Origin: Salidesulfovibrio brasiliensis JCM 12178
GTDB lineage: Bacteria > Desulfobacterota > Desulfovibrionia > Desulfovibrionales > Desulfovibrionaceae
Direction: 5' to 3'
Assembly (NCBI RefSeq): GCF_001311825.1
Contig: NZ_BBCB01000026.1
Coordinates: 1 to 35,839 of the forward strand
DNA length: 35,839 nucleotides
Positions within the stretch are counted from its first letter, which is position 1. Each line of letters starts with the position of its first letter. Below, in pieces: positions 8,773-18,663 of this stretch. Made by a program: the position numbers and the translations under genes. The notes under the pieces were generated by a model. The model made no database searches, was not told where the DNA came from, and worked only from the letters and a program-made list of their open reading frames with translations.

Positions 8773-11187
8773 ATGAGAAAAAAGCACGGCATTTTCGACG
8801 GGACCCCGGTACTCGACAGGCAGGACGTCATCGATCATGAGCATGACGTCAAAGATGCACTGTCTGCGTATATCAATATATACTCATACAGTTTGTTCTT
8901 CCCTCGGTCAACCGGTCCGGAGGATGCTCCTCCGGATGCCGAATATCGCCGGGAAGACAGGGAGCTCATCATCCCGCTGTCGCAGGGCGGCAGATTTCTC
9001 GCAAATTTTTATGTGCGTGATGTTTCGCTCAAGGCGCCGACGGTTGCCCCGAAGTACCTTCAGGGGATCGCCAACGCGGTTCTTGAGGTCATTGCCCTGC
9101 GTAAGCAGTGCGTAACGGACGGGCTCACCGGGCTTTTCAACCGGGACTATTTCCTTGAAAGGCTTTCCACTGCCGTGGACCGCGTCAAAGGGTGCCTGAT
9201 CCCCGGCACGGTCGGGCTGGCGGCCTGCGAAAAGACGGACACGGAAATGCCGACGTTTTCCGGCAACATCGGCGTGCTTTTTCTCGACCTCGACCGGTTT
9301 CAGACCGTCAACGACCGTTACGGGTATCCTTTTGGGGATCACATCGTTGCCGAGGTGGGGCGCTGCATGGCCGAGGTCTGCCCCGGTTTTGCCGTGGCCT
9401 CGCGGTACGGCAACGACAAGTTCGCGGTGCTGCTTCCCGATGCCAACCGCCGCACCTGCTTCCAACTTGCCGAAGTGCTGCGCGAGAGCATCGCCAAGCT
9501 CCAGTTCGACGACCCCGTCACCGAGGACCGCGTGCACGTGAGTGCAAGCATCGGCTACGCGGCCTATCCGCAGGCCATGGAAGGACGGCAGTACGGTCTT
9601 TCCGCGCAGGAGCAGGGCCGCATTCTGCTCCGGAACGCCCGCCGGGCCGTGGCTGTGGCCAAGGACATGGGGCGCAACCGAGTCTTCGGCTACCGCGACA
9701 TTTTGGAAAAGGGCGGGCGCGTCACTGAAACCCTGCCGCTGGATCGCATGGCCGTGAGCCTCGGCACCTCCGTGGGCGCACGAGTCGGACAGCGGTTTCT
9801 TGTCCGTTCGGCCATGTCAGGAAGACCTGCCGGGGCCTCGCTCACAGCGGACGAGCGCATCTCGGGGCGCTATCCCGCCATGTACAAGGCGGAGGCCGTC
9901 ATCGTGGACGCGCAGGAGGACATCGCCTTTGCCGAGGTCCTGCACCTTGCAGACGCCGCATGGCCCGTTGAGGTCGGAGACCAGCTCGTGCTCGTCACCG
10001 AGCAGCAGAGCATTTTCGACACTGCCGGAACGGGCGGCGAGGAGGACGATTCCGGTCTGCTCGAATTCCGGGCCTTCATGGGCCGGTTCGAGGAGCGCCG
10101 CGCCGAAGGGCCGTTCGGCCTGTGCATCCTGAAAATTTTGAGTGAACCGCCGGAATCAGTGGCGAGCTACCGCAAGCACATGGAGACCCTGACCCGGCAG
10201 GCCGCCACCATGGCCCGCGACGTTCTCGGCCCTGATGCCGTGGGCGGGCGTTACGGTCTCGGCGGGCTGGTCTTTCTTGTGCCGGATGCCGACGAAGCGG
10301 CGCTGCGTTCCCACTGCGACGCTCTCGTTGCTCTGGGCGAGCGCAAGCTGGCGGTTGAAGTTGCGGCAGCCGGGGCCGCGCATCCCTGTCTCGATTTTCG
10401 TCCCGGCGACACGCTGGACAACGTGCGCGACGCGCTGGAGCATGCGCTGCTCCTGCCCGCGCCCCGGGCCGCGGTGTTCGATTCCGTAACCCTGAATCTC
10501 ACGGGCGACCGGCTCTGGGCGGACGGAGACATTTACGGTGCGCTGGATCGTTACCGCATGGCGTTGGAGCTTGACCCCTCCAACACCACCGCGAGGAACT
10601 CGCTGGCCATCTGCCTCGCCCATCTGGGCAAGCTCGACGAGGCGCGCGATGAGTTCTCCTCGGTGCTGGAGCTGGAACCGGACGACATCATGGCCCTTTA
10701 CAACCTTGGCCGCGTTCTGCACCGCAAGGAGCAACTGGACGAGGCCCGGACTGCGTACAGCCGCTGCCTTGATCTGGAGCCGGAGCATGTCTTCAGCCTC
10801 GTGCGGCTGGGCAACCTTGCCGAGCGGGAAAAGGACTACGATCAGGCCGAGACCCTGTACCTCAAGGCCTCGACGCTCAAGGGCGGGGAGTCCCTTGCCT
10901 ACCGTCCGTTGGCCCGTACCGCGTGGAAGCGCGGCAGCATGGAGCAGGCCCGCGAGTATCTGCATCTTGCACTGAGCGCGGATCATAACGACGCGCATGC
11001 CATGTATATGCTGGCCCTGTTGTATCTCGAAGGTGGCGAAGATCCGCAGATTGCCGAGGTGCTTGCCCGGCAGAGTGTGGCGCTCCGCCCCGAGCGAAAG
11101 GAGTACGGCGAGGCGCTGGTCCGTGCGCTTCGGGTGCAGGGAAAGGATGAAGAGGCGGAAAAGGCAGCCGGGCGGCTACCGGAGTAG
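8773..11187 (+). CDS. Degenerate GGDEF protein with C-terminal TPR repeats
   Basis: An 804-residue cytosolic protein. The N-terminal region (1-110) is unassigned. A diguanylate-cyclase-like domain follows (about 115-300) with DGLTGLFNRDYF and FLDLDRFQTVND, but the signature loop reads GNDKF (213-217) instead of GGDEF. The catalytic Glu is a Lys and no inhibitory RxxD site is evident, so it is probably inactive as a cyclase. A beta-rich segment (about 335-410) leads to a second, poorer GGDEF-like fold (RYGLGGLVFLVP), then at least five TPR units (about 575-790). The likely role is protein-protein scaffolding or nucleotide sensing (inference). The ATG at 8773 fits the start of a good MRKKHGIFDG sequence but has no strong ribosome site; an in-frame ATG at 8695 is possible. 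It ends two bases before the converging binding-protein gene. Confidence 0.85.
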   Translation: MRKKHGIFDGTPVLDRQDVIDHEHDVKDALSAYINIYSYSLFFPRSTGPEDAPPDAEYRREDRELIIPLSQGGRFLANFYVRDVSLKAPTVAPKYLQGIANAVLEVIALRKQCVTDGLTGLFNRDYFLERLSTAVDRVKGCLIPGTVGLAACEKTDTEMPTFSGNIGVLFLDLDRFQTVNDRYGYPFGDHIVAEVGRCMAEVCPGFAVASRYGNDKFAVLLPDANRRTCFQLAEVLRESIAKLQFDDPVTEDRVHVSASIGYAAYPQAMEGRQYGLSAQEQGRILLRNARRAVAVAKDMGRNRVFGYRDILEKGGRVTETLPLDRMAVSLGTSVGARVGQRFLVRSAMSGRPAGASLTADERISGRYPAMYKAEAVIVDAQEDIAFAEVLHLADAAWPVEVGDQLVLVTEQQSIFDTAGTGGEEDDSGLLEFRAFMGRFEERRAEGPFGLCILKILSEPPESVASYRKHMETLTRQAATMARDVLGPDAVGGRYGLGGLVFLVPDADEAALRSHCDALVALGERKLAVEVAAAGAAHPCLDFRPGDTLDNVRDALEHALLLPAPRAAVFDSVTLNLTGDRLWADGDIYGALDRYRMALELDPSNTTARNSLAICLAHLGKLDEARDEFSSVLELEPDDIMALYNLGRVLHRKEQLDEARTAYSRCLDLEPEHVFSLVRLGNLAEREKDYDQAETLYLKASTLKGGESLAYRPLARTAWKRGSMEQAREYLHLALSADHNDAHAMYMLALLYLEGGEDPQIAEVLARQSVALRPERKEYGEALVRALRVQGKDEEAEKAAGRLPE

Positions 11188-11189
11188 GC

Positions 11190-11984
11190 TTATTCCAGTC
11201 CGTACTTATTCAGCAGCTCATGCAAACGGCCTGTTTCAATAAGCCGCTTCAGCCCTTCGTCAACAAGGTTCCTGAGCTGTTCGCCACGGGGGGTGATGGG
11301 GAAGAGCATGTGATGCTCCAGCTTGGACATGCCCGGAACCGGAGCGTGGGCGAGGGCAGGGTCGGTGGCATACGGTTCGCCTGTCAGTGTGTATGCTGAA
11401 AACGGCTCATAGCTGATGGGCACGTAGTCGCAGCGGCCCTCCAGAAGCTTGAGCAGCGCGCTCGTGATGTCGGGCGAGGTCGTGTCCAGCGTATCATCAG
11501 GGATATGGTAGCGAGTGTAGTCGCGGCCGGATACCCCGCACCCCTTGTACTCTCGCAGGCCTTCCTTTGATTCGATTCCCATTCCTTGCGGGAACCTGAC
11601 GGTTGAGTAGACGTAGCTCGGCGTGGTGGTGTAGTACGCCCGTGACTGCAGAAAGCGGGCGTTGAGCACGGGGTTGCTGGTGGCGTTCAGGATCACGTCC
11701 CGTTTGCCGTCGGCTGTCTCGTTGAGGCAGGTACGCCATGGCTGGAGCGAGACCTCAATGGACAGTTGCTCCGGTTTGAGGACTTCTCTCAATACATCCA
11801 GAGAAAAGCCAACGAGCCTTCCGGCATTATCGCCTTCGCGCTGATAGTAGATGTAGGGAGGCCACTCGGCCGTGCCGTCACAGACGCGGACAGGGCCGAG
11901 CAGTTCCGCCGCCGCAGCCTGCGATGCGAGCAATGCGGTCAGCAGTACCGCGAGAAAACGAGCCGTGGCCAGCGTCTTTCGCAT
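11190..11984 (-). CDS. Periplasmic solute-binding protein, SBP_bac_3 type
   Basis: A 264-residue exported protein of the family-3 binding fold (amino-acid-type ABC receptors and sensor homologues). The signal peptide is clear (MRKTLATARFLAVLLTALLA, then SQAAAA with an AxA site near 26). The mature part carries CDGTAEWPPYIYY, RLVGFSLDVLREVL and a closing GLKRLIETGRLHELLNKYG. No permease or ATPase is nearby, so it may be an orphan receptor, a pattern common in sulfate reducers. It starts ten bases after the pgm stop, with AGGACG overlapping that stop, so it is probably cotranscribed with pgm. Ligand unknown. A second protein of the same fold is encoded at 26195-26944. Confidence 0.85.
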   Translation of the reverse strand: MRKTLATARFLAVLLTALLASQAAAAELLGPVRVCDGTAEWPPYIYYQREGDNAGRLVGFSLDVLREVLKPEQLSIEVSLQPWRTCLNETADGKRDVILNATSNPVLNARFLQSRAYYTTTPSYVYSTVRFPQGMGIESKEGLREYKGCGVSGRDYTRYHIPDDTLDTTSPDITSALLKLLEGRCDYVPISYEPFSAYTLTGEPYATDPALAHAPVPGMSKLEHHMLFPITPRGEQLRNLVDEGLKRLIETGRLHELLNKYGLE

Positions 11985-11994
11985 CCTTTTCGTC

Positions 11995-13634
11995 CTAGTC
12001 CTCGAAGATGGTGTTCACGATGGCCTTGGCTTCTTCCTCGATGGTGGCAAGGTGCGCTTCGTCCCGGAAACTCTCCGCATATATCTTGTAGATTTCCTCG
12101 GTGCCGGAAGGGCGCGCCGCGAACCAGCCGTTCTTGGTGCAGACTTTCAGCCCGCCGATGGGCTCGCCATTGCCCGGGGCATGGGTCATGGTCGCGGTGA
12201 TTCTGTCTCCCGCCAGCGTTTCCGTGTTCACCGCGTCCGGGGTAAGCTTGCGGAAAGCCGCCTTCTGCTTGTTGGTGGCCGGGGCGTCGCTGCGCCGGTA
12301 CACCGGTGCGCCGTGGTTTTTTTCCAGCTCGGCGTACAGTTCGCCGGGGTCGCGTCCGGTGACGGCGGTGATCTCCGCGGCCAGCAGGTTCATGATGATG
12401 CCGTCCTTGTCCGTGGTCCACGGTGAACCGTCGAGGCGCACGAAGCTTGCCCCGGCGGATTCCTCGCCGCCGAAAGCGCAGGTGCCCTTGAGCAGCGGGC
12501 TCACGAACCACTTGAAGCCCACGGGGACCTCGAAAATCGGCTTGTCCAGTCCCTCGGCCACGCGGTCCAGCATGGAGCTTGTCACCACGGTTTTTCCCAC
12601 GGCGGCATCCTTCCACTCCTCGCGGGTCCGGAAAAGGTAGTCTACGGCCACCGAAAGGTAGTGGTTGGGGTTGAGCAGGCCCGAGGCGCTGGTGACGATG
12701 CCGTGGCGGTCGAAATCCGGGTCGTTGCCGAAGGCGATGTCGAAGCGGTCGCGCAGCGCGATGAGGCCCGCCATGGCGTATGGCGAGGAGCAGTCCATGC
12801 GGATCTTGCCGTCCTTGTCCACGGTCATGAAGGCGAACGTCGGGTCGCGGGAGTCGTTGGTCACGGTGATGTCCAGCCCGTACTCCTCGGCGATGGGTTC
12901 CCAGTAGGCGAGGCCGGAGCCGCCCATGGGGTCCGCGCCGATCTTGAGCCCTTCGGCGGCCACGGCGTCCAGTCGCAGGATGCTGCCGAGGTCCTTCACA
13001 TATGGGCCCACGAAGTCGTATGCCTCCACGCCGTCAGTGGCCAGAGCCCTGTCGTACGTCACCCGCTTCACGCTCACCAGCTTGTCGATGAGCATCTGGT
13101 TGGCCCCGTCCTGAATGGCTGCGTGGTGCGGAAGTCCGCGGGGCCGCCATCCGGTGGATTGTACTTGATGCCGCCGTCGCGTGGCGGGTTGTGCGAAGGG
13201 GTGATGACCACGCCGTCGGCAAGCCCGCGATCACGGCCGCGGTTCCAGCCGAGAATGGCGTGGGAAATGACGGGGGTGGGTGTATCGCCGAATCCTTCCT
13301 GATAGCGCACGGAAACGCCGTTGGCCGCGAAGACCTCCAGCGCGGTGGCGAACGCGGGCTCGGACAAGGCGTGCGTGTCGCGTCCGAGGAAAAGCGGCCC
13401 GTCGATGCCGCGTGTGCGCCGGTGCTCGCACACAGCCTGACACACGGCCATGACGTGGCTCTCGTTGAATGTGGAGGTCAGGGAGCAGCCGCGATGCCCG
13501 GAGGTGCCGAACGAGACGATCTGGCCGGAATCGGTGGGGTCCGGCTTGTGCGAATAGTACGCGGTCACGAGCCGCGGGATGTTTTGCAGCATATCTCGGG
13601 TGGCCGGTTTCCCGGCAAGAGGATGAAGGGACAT
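11995..13634 (-). CDS. pgm: Phosphoglucomutase, frameshifted in this sequence
   Basis: Interconverts glucose-1-phosphate and glucose-6-phosphate via a phosphoserine. The opening frame (13634 down to about 13118) holds FGTSGHRG and the phosphoserine loop [11 protein letters not shown]. The second frame (to 11995) holds [10 protein letters not shown], the metal loop [18 protein letters not shown] and the phosphate-binding [10 protein letters not shown]. Adding one base near 13118 (C in TGGCT, giving [12 protein letters not shown]) joins them into 546 residues, the same length as E. coli Pgm. The ribosome site CGGAGG precedes the ATG at 13634. Both halves are perfectly conserved, so a sequencing slip is more likely than gene loss. 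Confidence 0.9.
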
Positions 13635-13860
13635 GAAACCTCCGGGTTAGTGCGTATCGTGGGGCGAGTCTAACAGGGTCCGACCGCGCGGACAAGATTT
13701 GCCCGTCCGTTTTGTCGCATCATTTCCGCCTCCTATGGAAGTGAATAATCGTGCGTCGCCTTTGTCACAAACTTGTGTTTGGAACGTGATGTTTGTGGGC
13801 CTTCAATGAGTATTGCTGCGACAGCAGAGATGTCTTTTTAGTAAAGCATGGAGGGATGAA

Positions 13861-15717
13861 ATGCACATACTTCGAAAAAATATAACATATATGATTCTTG
13901 TTCCGGTGATTTTGGTCATTCTGGCAGGTGTTGGGTCGATCGGCTATTATGTAACCAAAAGCTCATACGAAATGGCACTTCAGAGCGAGATAAACGGTGC
14001 TTCGAATATTGCCGAAGGCATGACCTCGACCCTGACCGACTATGTCGAGGCCATGACCGGCTATGCAGGGACCGTGGCAGGACTGCCTGCCATCGCGCGC
14101 ACCTTGAACGGCTGGGGCAGGACGCAGGCAAACTCCATTGCCGAAAGTGTTCTGGAGAACTATCCGGGTCTCTGGGCCGTGCTCATGTTCGACCGCAACG
14201 GCAAGGTGGTCGTGGGTCGCAACGCCGAAGGCAAGGACCTTGAAGGCGCGGACCGGGCAGGGCGTGAATATGTGAAGCGCATTCTGGCCGGGGCGGATTC
14301 CTATGTCATGCCCGGCGTTATCCGCTCCAAGTCTGGCGGGGGCAGGAACATTCTTGCGGTTTCTGCAGCCGTGAGGAACTCCAGCGGCGAACTTCTGGGC
14401 GGCGTGGCGCTGTTTCCTCTTTGGGATCGCTTTGCGGAGCGATTTCTTTATCCGGTGACCATTGGTGAGGAAGGCTACGGTTTTATCGTCGACGAGACCG
14501 GCAAATTGATGGCGCACGCGGGAAATCCGGACCTGATGTTTGAGGACCTTGGCGTGAACGAGTTCATGCGTCAGGCATTGGCCGAAGGCGACGGCGGGCT
14601 TTCCTATGAGTGGCAGGGCCGTGAAAAGATCATGGTCTATCGCCGTGTTCCCGGCCTGAACTGGCTGGTCTGCATGTCTGCCTACGAGTCGGACCTTATT
14701 TCCGGCGCTTTAACTCAGCGCAACGTCCTTTTCGGCATAGGCGCTGCCGTGGCGCTTGTCTCCGGTCTGTTCATATTCGTTCTTCTGCGCAGGACCGTGG
14801 GGCACCCGGTCCGCGAGGGGATGGAGTTTGCCCGGGCCATGGCCGAGGGCGATCTGACCTCCACCGCCGACATCGAGGGCCGCAACGAGATGGCGCGGCT
14901 GATGGCCTCGCTCAACGACATGGTTGTTCGCGTGGCCGATACGGTGCGCGAGGTCAAGGACGGCGCGTCCGTGGTCGTGGGCGGATGTCAGGAGGTGTCT
15001 GCCCTTTCCGAGCGGCTTTCGCAGGATTCCGCCGAGGAGGCCGCCAGCGTGGAGGAGATTTCGGCATCCGTGGAGCAGGTTGCGGGCAATATCCGCAGCA
15101 ATCTTGAATCTTCCGAGACCGCGCAGCAGCAGGCCGAACGCATGGCCGAAGACGCGCAGGAAGGCGGGGCCGCCGTAGAAAGGACGGTTGAGGCCATGCG
15201 CGAGATCGCCGGAAAGACCGGGCTTATCGAAGAGATTGCGCGGCAGACCAATCTGTTGGCCCTGAACGCGGCCATTGAGGCGGCCCGTGCCGGGGAAGCC
15301 GGAAAGGGCTTTGCCGTGGTGGCGGCCGAGGTCCGCAAGCTGGCCGAGCAGAGCGCCACCGCCGCCGGGCAGATTGCCGAGCTTTCCGGCCGAAGCTTGA
15401 GCATCGCCGAGGACGCCGGGCAGCGGTTGGAGTCGTTGGTTGCGGATATCGAGAAGAACGCCGAGCTTGTCCGGGCCGTGGCCATGGCCAGCCATGAGCA
15501 GAATGCGGGCATCGATCAGGTCAATCAGGCGGTGACGAACCTTGATACCGTGGTGCACGGCAACGCCGCAGCCTCCGAGGAGCTGGCTTCCACCGCCGAG
15601 GAGCTGCGGGCGCAGGCCGAGCGCATGTTGCAGGTCATGGAGTTCTTCCGCACCGGTGGCCCGGACTCGGTGACGGTCCGAAACGTCGGGCCCCGTGCGC
15701 TCCCGAAGGCCGCCTAG
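13861..15717 (+). CDS. Methyl-accepting chemotaxis protein, double-Cache sensor
   Basis: A 618-residue membrane chemoreceptor. An N-terminal helix (about 9-30) is followed by a roughly 245-residue periplasmic region with the double-Cache layout ([16 protein letters not shown], then [18 protein letters not shown]), a second helix (about 282-307), HAMP, and a signalling domain with the conserved tip [20 protein letters not shown]. The ATG at 13861 follows GGAGGG directly; an in-frame ATG at 13813 lacks this. Unlike the receptor at 1623, the C-terminus (RALPKAA) carries no CheR-tether motif, so it may depend on other receptors for methylation. It shares its stop tetranucleotide CTAG with the converging protease gene. 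Ligand unknown. Confidence 0.93.
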   Translation: MHILRKNITYMILVPVILVILAGVGSIGYYVTKSSYEMALQSEINGASNIAEGMTSTLTDYVEAMTGYAGTVAGLPAIARTLNGWGRTQANSIAESVLENYPGLWAVLMFDRNGKVVVGRNAEGKDLEGADRAGREYVKRILAGADSYVMPGVIRSKSGGGRNILAVSAAVRNSSGELLGGVALFPLWDRFAERFLYPVTIGEEGYGFIVDETGKLMAHAGNPDLMFEDLGVNEFMRQALAEGDGGLSYEWQGREKIMVYRRVPGLNWLVCMSAYESDLISGALTQRNVLFGIGAAVALVSGLFIFVLLRRTVGHPVREGMEFARAMAEGDLTSTADIEGRNEMARLMASLNDMVVRVADTVREVKDGASVVVGGCQEVSALSERLSQDSAEEAASVEEISASVEQVAGNIRSNLESSETAQQQAERMAEDAQEGGAAVERTVEAMREIAGKTGLIEEIARQTNLLALNAAIEAARAGEAGKGFAVVAAEVRKLAEQSATAAGQIAELSGRSLSIAEDAGQRLESLVADIEKNAELVRAVAMASHEQNAGIDQVNQAVTNLDTVVHGNAAASEELASTAEELRAQAERMLQVMEFFRTGGPDSVTVRNVGPRALPKAA

Positions 15718-16946
15718 GCTTCCCGCAGGGCTCGGATGCGCCGGACCACCGGCGGGTGCGAGTAGCTCAGCCAAACAGTGAACGGGTGCGGCGTCAGGTT
15801 GGAAAGGGTATCCACCGAAAGCCGTTTGAGCGCGGAGACGAGGTCTTCGGGCTTCCCGGTGGTGCTGGCCGCAAAGGCGTCGGCCTCGAATTCGTGCTTG
15901 CGCGAGAGCGCCCCTGCCGCGATGCCCAACAGCAGCGACACGGGCGTGTAGAGAATCACGAAGAAGAGAAGGCCTGCGTAGATGCTGGTTTCCTGCACAC
16001 CGAAGGCCGCGAAGAGTCCCTTTGAATCCAGAAAGAGCGACATCAGCCAGAAGAGCAGCCCTGTCTTGAGGATTGAGGCCACGAGCATCTTGCGGACGTG
16101 GCCGAGCTTGGAGTGGCCGATCTCGTGCGCGAGCACTGCCGTGATCTCCTCAGGCGTGTGCCGCTCCACCAACGTGTCGAACAGCGCGATACGTTTCTTC
16201 TTGCCGAAGCCTGTGAAGAAGGCATTTGCCTTTGTGCTGCGTTTGGAGCCGTCCATCAGGTAGAGCCCGGTCAGCTCGAACCCTTCCCGTTGCGCGTACT
16301 CTTCCAGCATGGTCCTTAGCTCGCCGTCGGGCAGCGGCGAGAACTTGTTGAAGAGCGGCAGGATCCACTGCGGCGCAACGTAGGTGATGGCGAGGCTGAC
16401 CAGCGTGGTGAAACCCCAGCACCAGAGCCATGCCGCAGCACCGGCCCAGCCGAAAAAGAGCAGTACGCCCGCCAGCATCGGGCCGCCGATGAGCACCGTG
16501 AGCACAAGCCCCTTCAGGCGGTCGACGATGAAGGTTCCGGGCGTGGTTTTGTTGAACCCGAAGCGTTTTTCCAGCACAAAGGTATTGTAGACCGAAAACG
16601 GCAGGCCGAGGGCCGCGCTCAGAAGGCCGATCAGCCCGAAGTAGCAAAGGCCCGTGGCGATGGGGCCGAAGCCCGCCGCGCGGACCAGATTGTCGGCCCA
16701 TGCGAAGCCGCCTGCCAGCAGGAAGATGATGACCAGAGCCGTGGAAACGGTTTCCTCCACCGACTCGGTGCGCATTTTTGCAAGTGTGTATTCCTGCGAG
16801 CGTCGATAGGTCTCGGAGTCCACGGTGTCGCGGAATTCCTCCGGCACCTCGCGCGAGAGGTTCTTTGCGTCGAGGTGGCGGGAGATGGCGCCGAGCAGCC
16901 ATGCGCCCGCGAGCGAAATCAGAATGAGGACGAGGTATATGTTCAT
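15714..16946 (-). CDS. M48 family membrane zinc metalloprotease (Ste24/CAAX-type)
   Basis: A 410-residue integral membrane protease. The zinc motif HEIGH (near residue 274, in [14 protein letters not shown]) is followed by a downstream HEFEADAFA that supplies the third ligand Glu. Hydrophobic helices occur at the N-terminus ([20 protein letters not shown]), around 70-200 and around 290-345, as in Ste24 homologues. Bacterial members are thought to act in membrane-protein quality control (family knowledge). The ATG at 16946 follows CCGGAGGCTCC. That start codon overlaps the start codon of the divergent Mut7-C gene within CATG, and the stop overlaps the chemoreceptor stop, so the gene has no intergenic space at either end. 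Confidence 0.92.
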   Translation of the reverse strand: MNIYLVLILISLAGAWLLGAISRHLDAKNLSREVPEEFRDTVDSETYRRSQEYTLAKMRTESVEETVSTALVIIFLLAGGFAWADNLVRAAGFGPIATGLCYFGLIGLLSAALGLPFSVYNTFVLEKRFGFNKTTPGTFIVDRLKGLVLTVLIGGPMLAGVLLFFGWAGAAAWLWCWGFTTLVSLAITYVAPQWILPLFNKFSPLPDGELRTMLEEYAQREGFELTGLYLMDGSKRSTKANAFFTGFGKKKRIALFDTLVERHTPEEITAVLAHEIGHSKLGHVRKMLVASILKTGLLFWLMSLFLDSKGLFAAFGVQETSIYAGLLFFVILYTPVSLLLGIAAGALSRKHEFEADAFAASTTGKPEDLVSALKRLSVDTLSNLTPHPFTVWLSYSHPPVVRRIRALREA

Positions 16947-17715
16947 GGAGCCTCCGGAATCGGAATCGGTTGTCCTGCTGTTCGATGACGATCTGGCCGG
17001 TCTGCTCAGGCGCAGCCCCGGCCGGAGCACAGTACGCTATCGACCGCGCGAGGGCCAGTCAATCAAGGACATGGTCGAGTCGCTTGGCATCCCGCACACC
17101 GAGGTGGGGCGCATTACGGCAAACGGGCGTGATGCGGGGTTCTCCCTGCAACCTGCCCCTGGACGCCAGGTGCGGGTCCTTGGTCATGACCTGCCGCTGG
17201 ATGTTACCCGGTCAGACGGGTTTCGCGAGGCGTATCCGCGCTTGCGTTTTCTGGTGGATGACAACGCTGCGGGCGTGGTCATGCTGCTGCGCGCCCTCGG
17301 CATCGACACCCGCTGGGACCGCGGGACGGACGATGCGGAACTGGCGGCCATTTCCTCGGACGAGCAGCGGGTGTTGCTGACACGGGATCGCGGGCTGCTC
17401 ATGCGCAGTAAAGTACAGCACGGCAGGCTGCTCAGGTCCCAGCGGCCGGACGGACAGCTTGCCGAGGTGGTCCGGGCCTACGGTCTGCAGCAAACAAACG
17501 GAATTATGGGCCGTTGTCTGCGTTGCAACGTCATGACGCACTATGTGGAAAAAAGCGATGTTCTTCATCTTTTGGAGCCAAAAACAAAGAAGTATTATAA
17601 CGAGTTCAGGCACTGTCCTCAGTGCGGCGGATTGTTCTGGAAAGGTACCCATTATATGCATCTTATCAACAGGCTGAAAAACGCCGGGGTCGAAATTGCT
17701 GCAGGTTCGCTCTGA
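16945..17715 (+). CDS. Mut7-C RNase-like protein with ubiquitin-like N-terminus
   Basis: A 256-residue cytosolic protein. Residues about 5-85 fit the ubiquitin/ThiS-like domain often fused to Mut7-C (conserved block SIKDMVESLGIPHTEVG). Residues about 95-170 are the PIN-fold Mut7-C (DUF82) domain with acidic FLVDDNAAGVVMLLRALG and LLTRDRGLLMRS. A C-terminal zinc ribbon has two CxxC pairs (CLRC near 192, CPQC near 224). The family is predicted to be a ribonuclease; substrate unknown. The start is the ATG at 16945, overlapping the protease ATG on the other strand; its ribosome site (GAGG, about ten bases upstream) is weak, so a later start cannot be excluded. Confidence 0.85.
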   Translation: MEPPESESVVLLFDDDLAGLLRRSPGRSTVRYRPREGQSIKDMVESLGIPHTEVGRITANGRDAGFSLQPAPGRQVRVLGHDLPLDVTRSDGFREAYPRLRFLVDDNAAGVVMLLRALGIDTRWDRGTDDAELAAISSDEQRVLLTRDRGLLMRSKVQHGRLLRSQRPDGQLAEVVRAYGLQQTNGIMGRCLRCNVMTHYVEKSDVLHLLEPKTKKYYNEFRHCPQCGGLFWKGTHYMHLINRLKNAGVEIAAGSL

Positions 17716-17790
17716 GCGGGGGACAGTGCTTGATTTACGCTACCGGCTATATTATTCATTTCGGAAACAGTCGGTTATATTGGAGTCCTG

Positions 17791-18663
17791 ATGAGCGCCA
17801 CTGCCAAGACCATTCGTGAAGACATCGCCAGAGCGAAATCCTACATCGCCCGCAATGACTACCTTCGGACGCTTGAGTTTCTCGCACGGGCCGTGAAGGG
17901 TGTTGCCGCCAGTCAGGTCTTTGGCCGCGAGAAGTTCGAGGTACAGGCGCTTCTTGAGGAAGTGTTCAAGGATTTCAATGAGCTGGCAATGATTCAGCGT
18001 CTTTTCCCCAAGGGGTTGAACTACCAGCGGGGCAAGGAGGCGGCGCTCTACAAGACGCTCGTCCGGCTGGCCGCCAAGCTCAAGGACGCCATGGAGAAGG
18101 CCAAGGTCGCCAAGCAGCGTGAGCGCTACGCCGAACTGGATACCATGCTGCTGGAGGCCCAGAAGCATCTGGAGAAGCAGGAGCACCTCGAAGCCCGCAA
18201 GCTCTTCCGCAAGGCGTCCGACACCTTTTCCGACATACCCGGCATCAACTCCGACATCGGCACCCGCCTGATGATGGGCGGTCTCTTTCAGGAGGCGGCC
18301 GAATACCTCAAGCGCGCCATCGAGCAGAACGGCTCGGACAACCGCGCCCACGGTTCGCTCATCATGTGCTACGAGGGTCTCGGCGAGGCGAGCAAGGCCA
18401 TCGACGCGGTCAAGGAAGCCATGCGGCGGCTCGGCATCAACGAGTCTCTTGAGATGAAGCTTGCCAAGCTGCACCTCGGCCGCCGTGAGTGGGGCGAAGC
18501 CCACAAGTACGCCTCCTCGGTCATGGACAAGAATCCCCTGAACATGGAAGCCGAGAAGATCGTCAAGAAGACCGAGCCGAAGATTTATGGCCATTCCGGG
18601 GGCAAGCCCAAACCCGGCGGTTCCGGCGGCGGTGGCGGCAAGGCCATCAAGCTCGACTTCTAG
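17791..18663 (+). CDS. TPR-repeat protein, 290 aa
   Basis: A soluble, almost wholly helical protein. Residues 1-160 form long charged helices (KDAMEKAKVAKQRERYAELD, then LEAQKHLEKQEHLEARKLF). Residues 160-265 contain TPR-like units (LFQEAAEYLKRAIEQNGSDN, GEASKAIDAVKEAMRRLG). The C-terminus is a Gly-rich linker and KAIKLDF. No signal or membrane segment. GGAG lies five bases before the ATG. The gene is 75 bases after the Mut7-C gene and its stop overlaps that of the converging NHL-like gene in CTAG. I believe similar proteins occur in other Desulfovibrionales, but I cannot name a function; scaffolding is the default inference for TPRs. Confidence 0.8.
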   Translation: MSATAKTIREDIARAKSYIARNDYLRTLEFLARAVKGVAASQVFGREKFEVQALLEEVFKDFNELAMIQRLFPKGLNYQRGKEAALYKTLVRLAAKLKDAMEKAKVAKQRERYAELDTMLLEAQKHLEKQEHLEARKLFRKASDTFSDIPGINSDIGTRLMMGGLFQEAAEYLKRAIEQNGSDNRAHGSLIMCYEGLGEASKAIDAVKEAMRRLGINESLEMKLAKLHLGRREWGEAHKYASSVMDKNPLNMEAEKIVKKTEPKIYGHSGGKPKPGGSGGGGGKAIKLDF

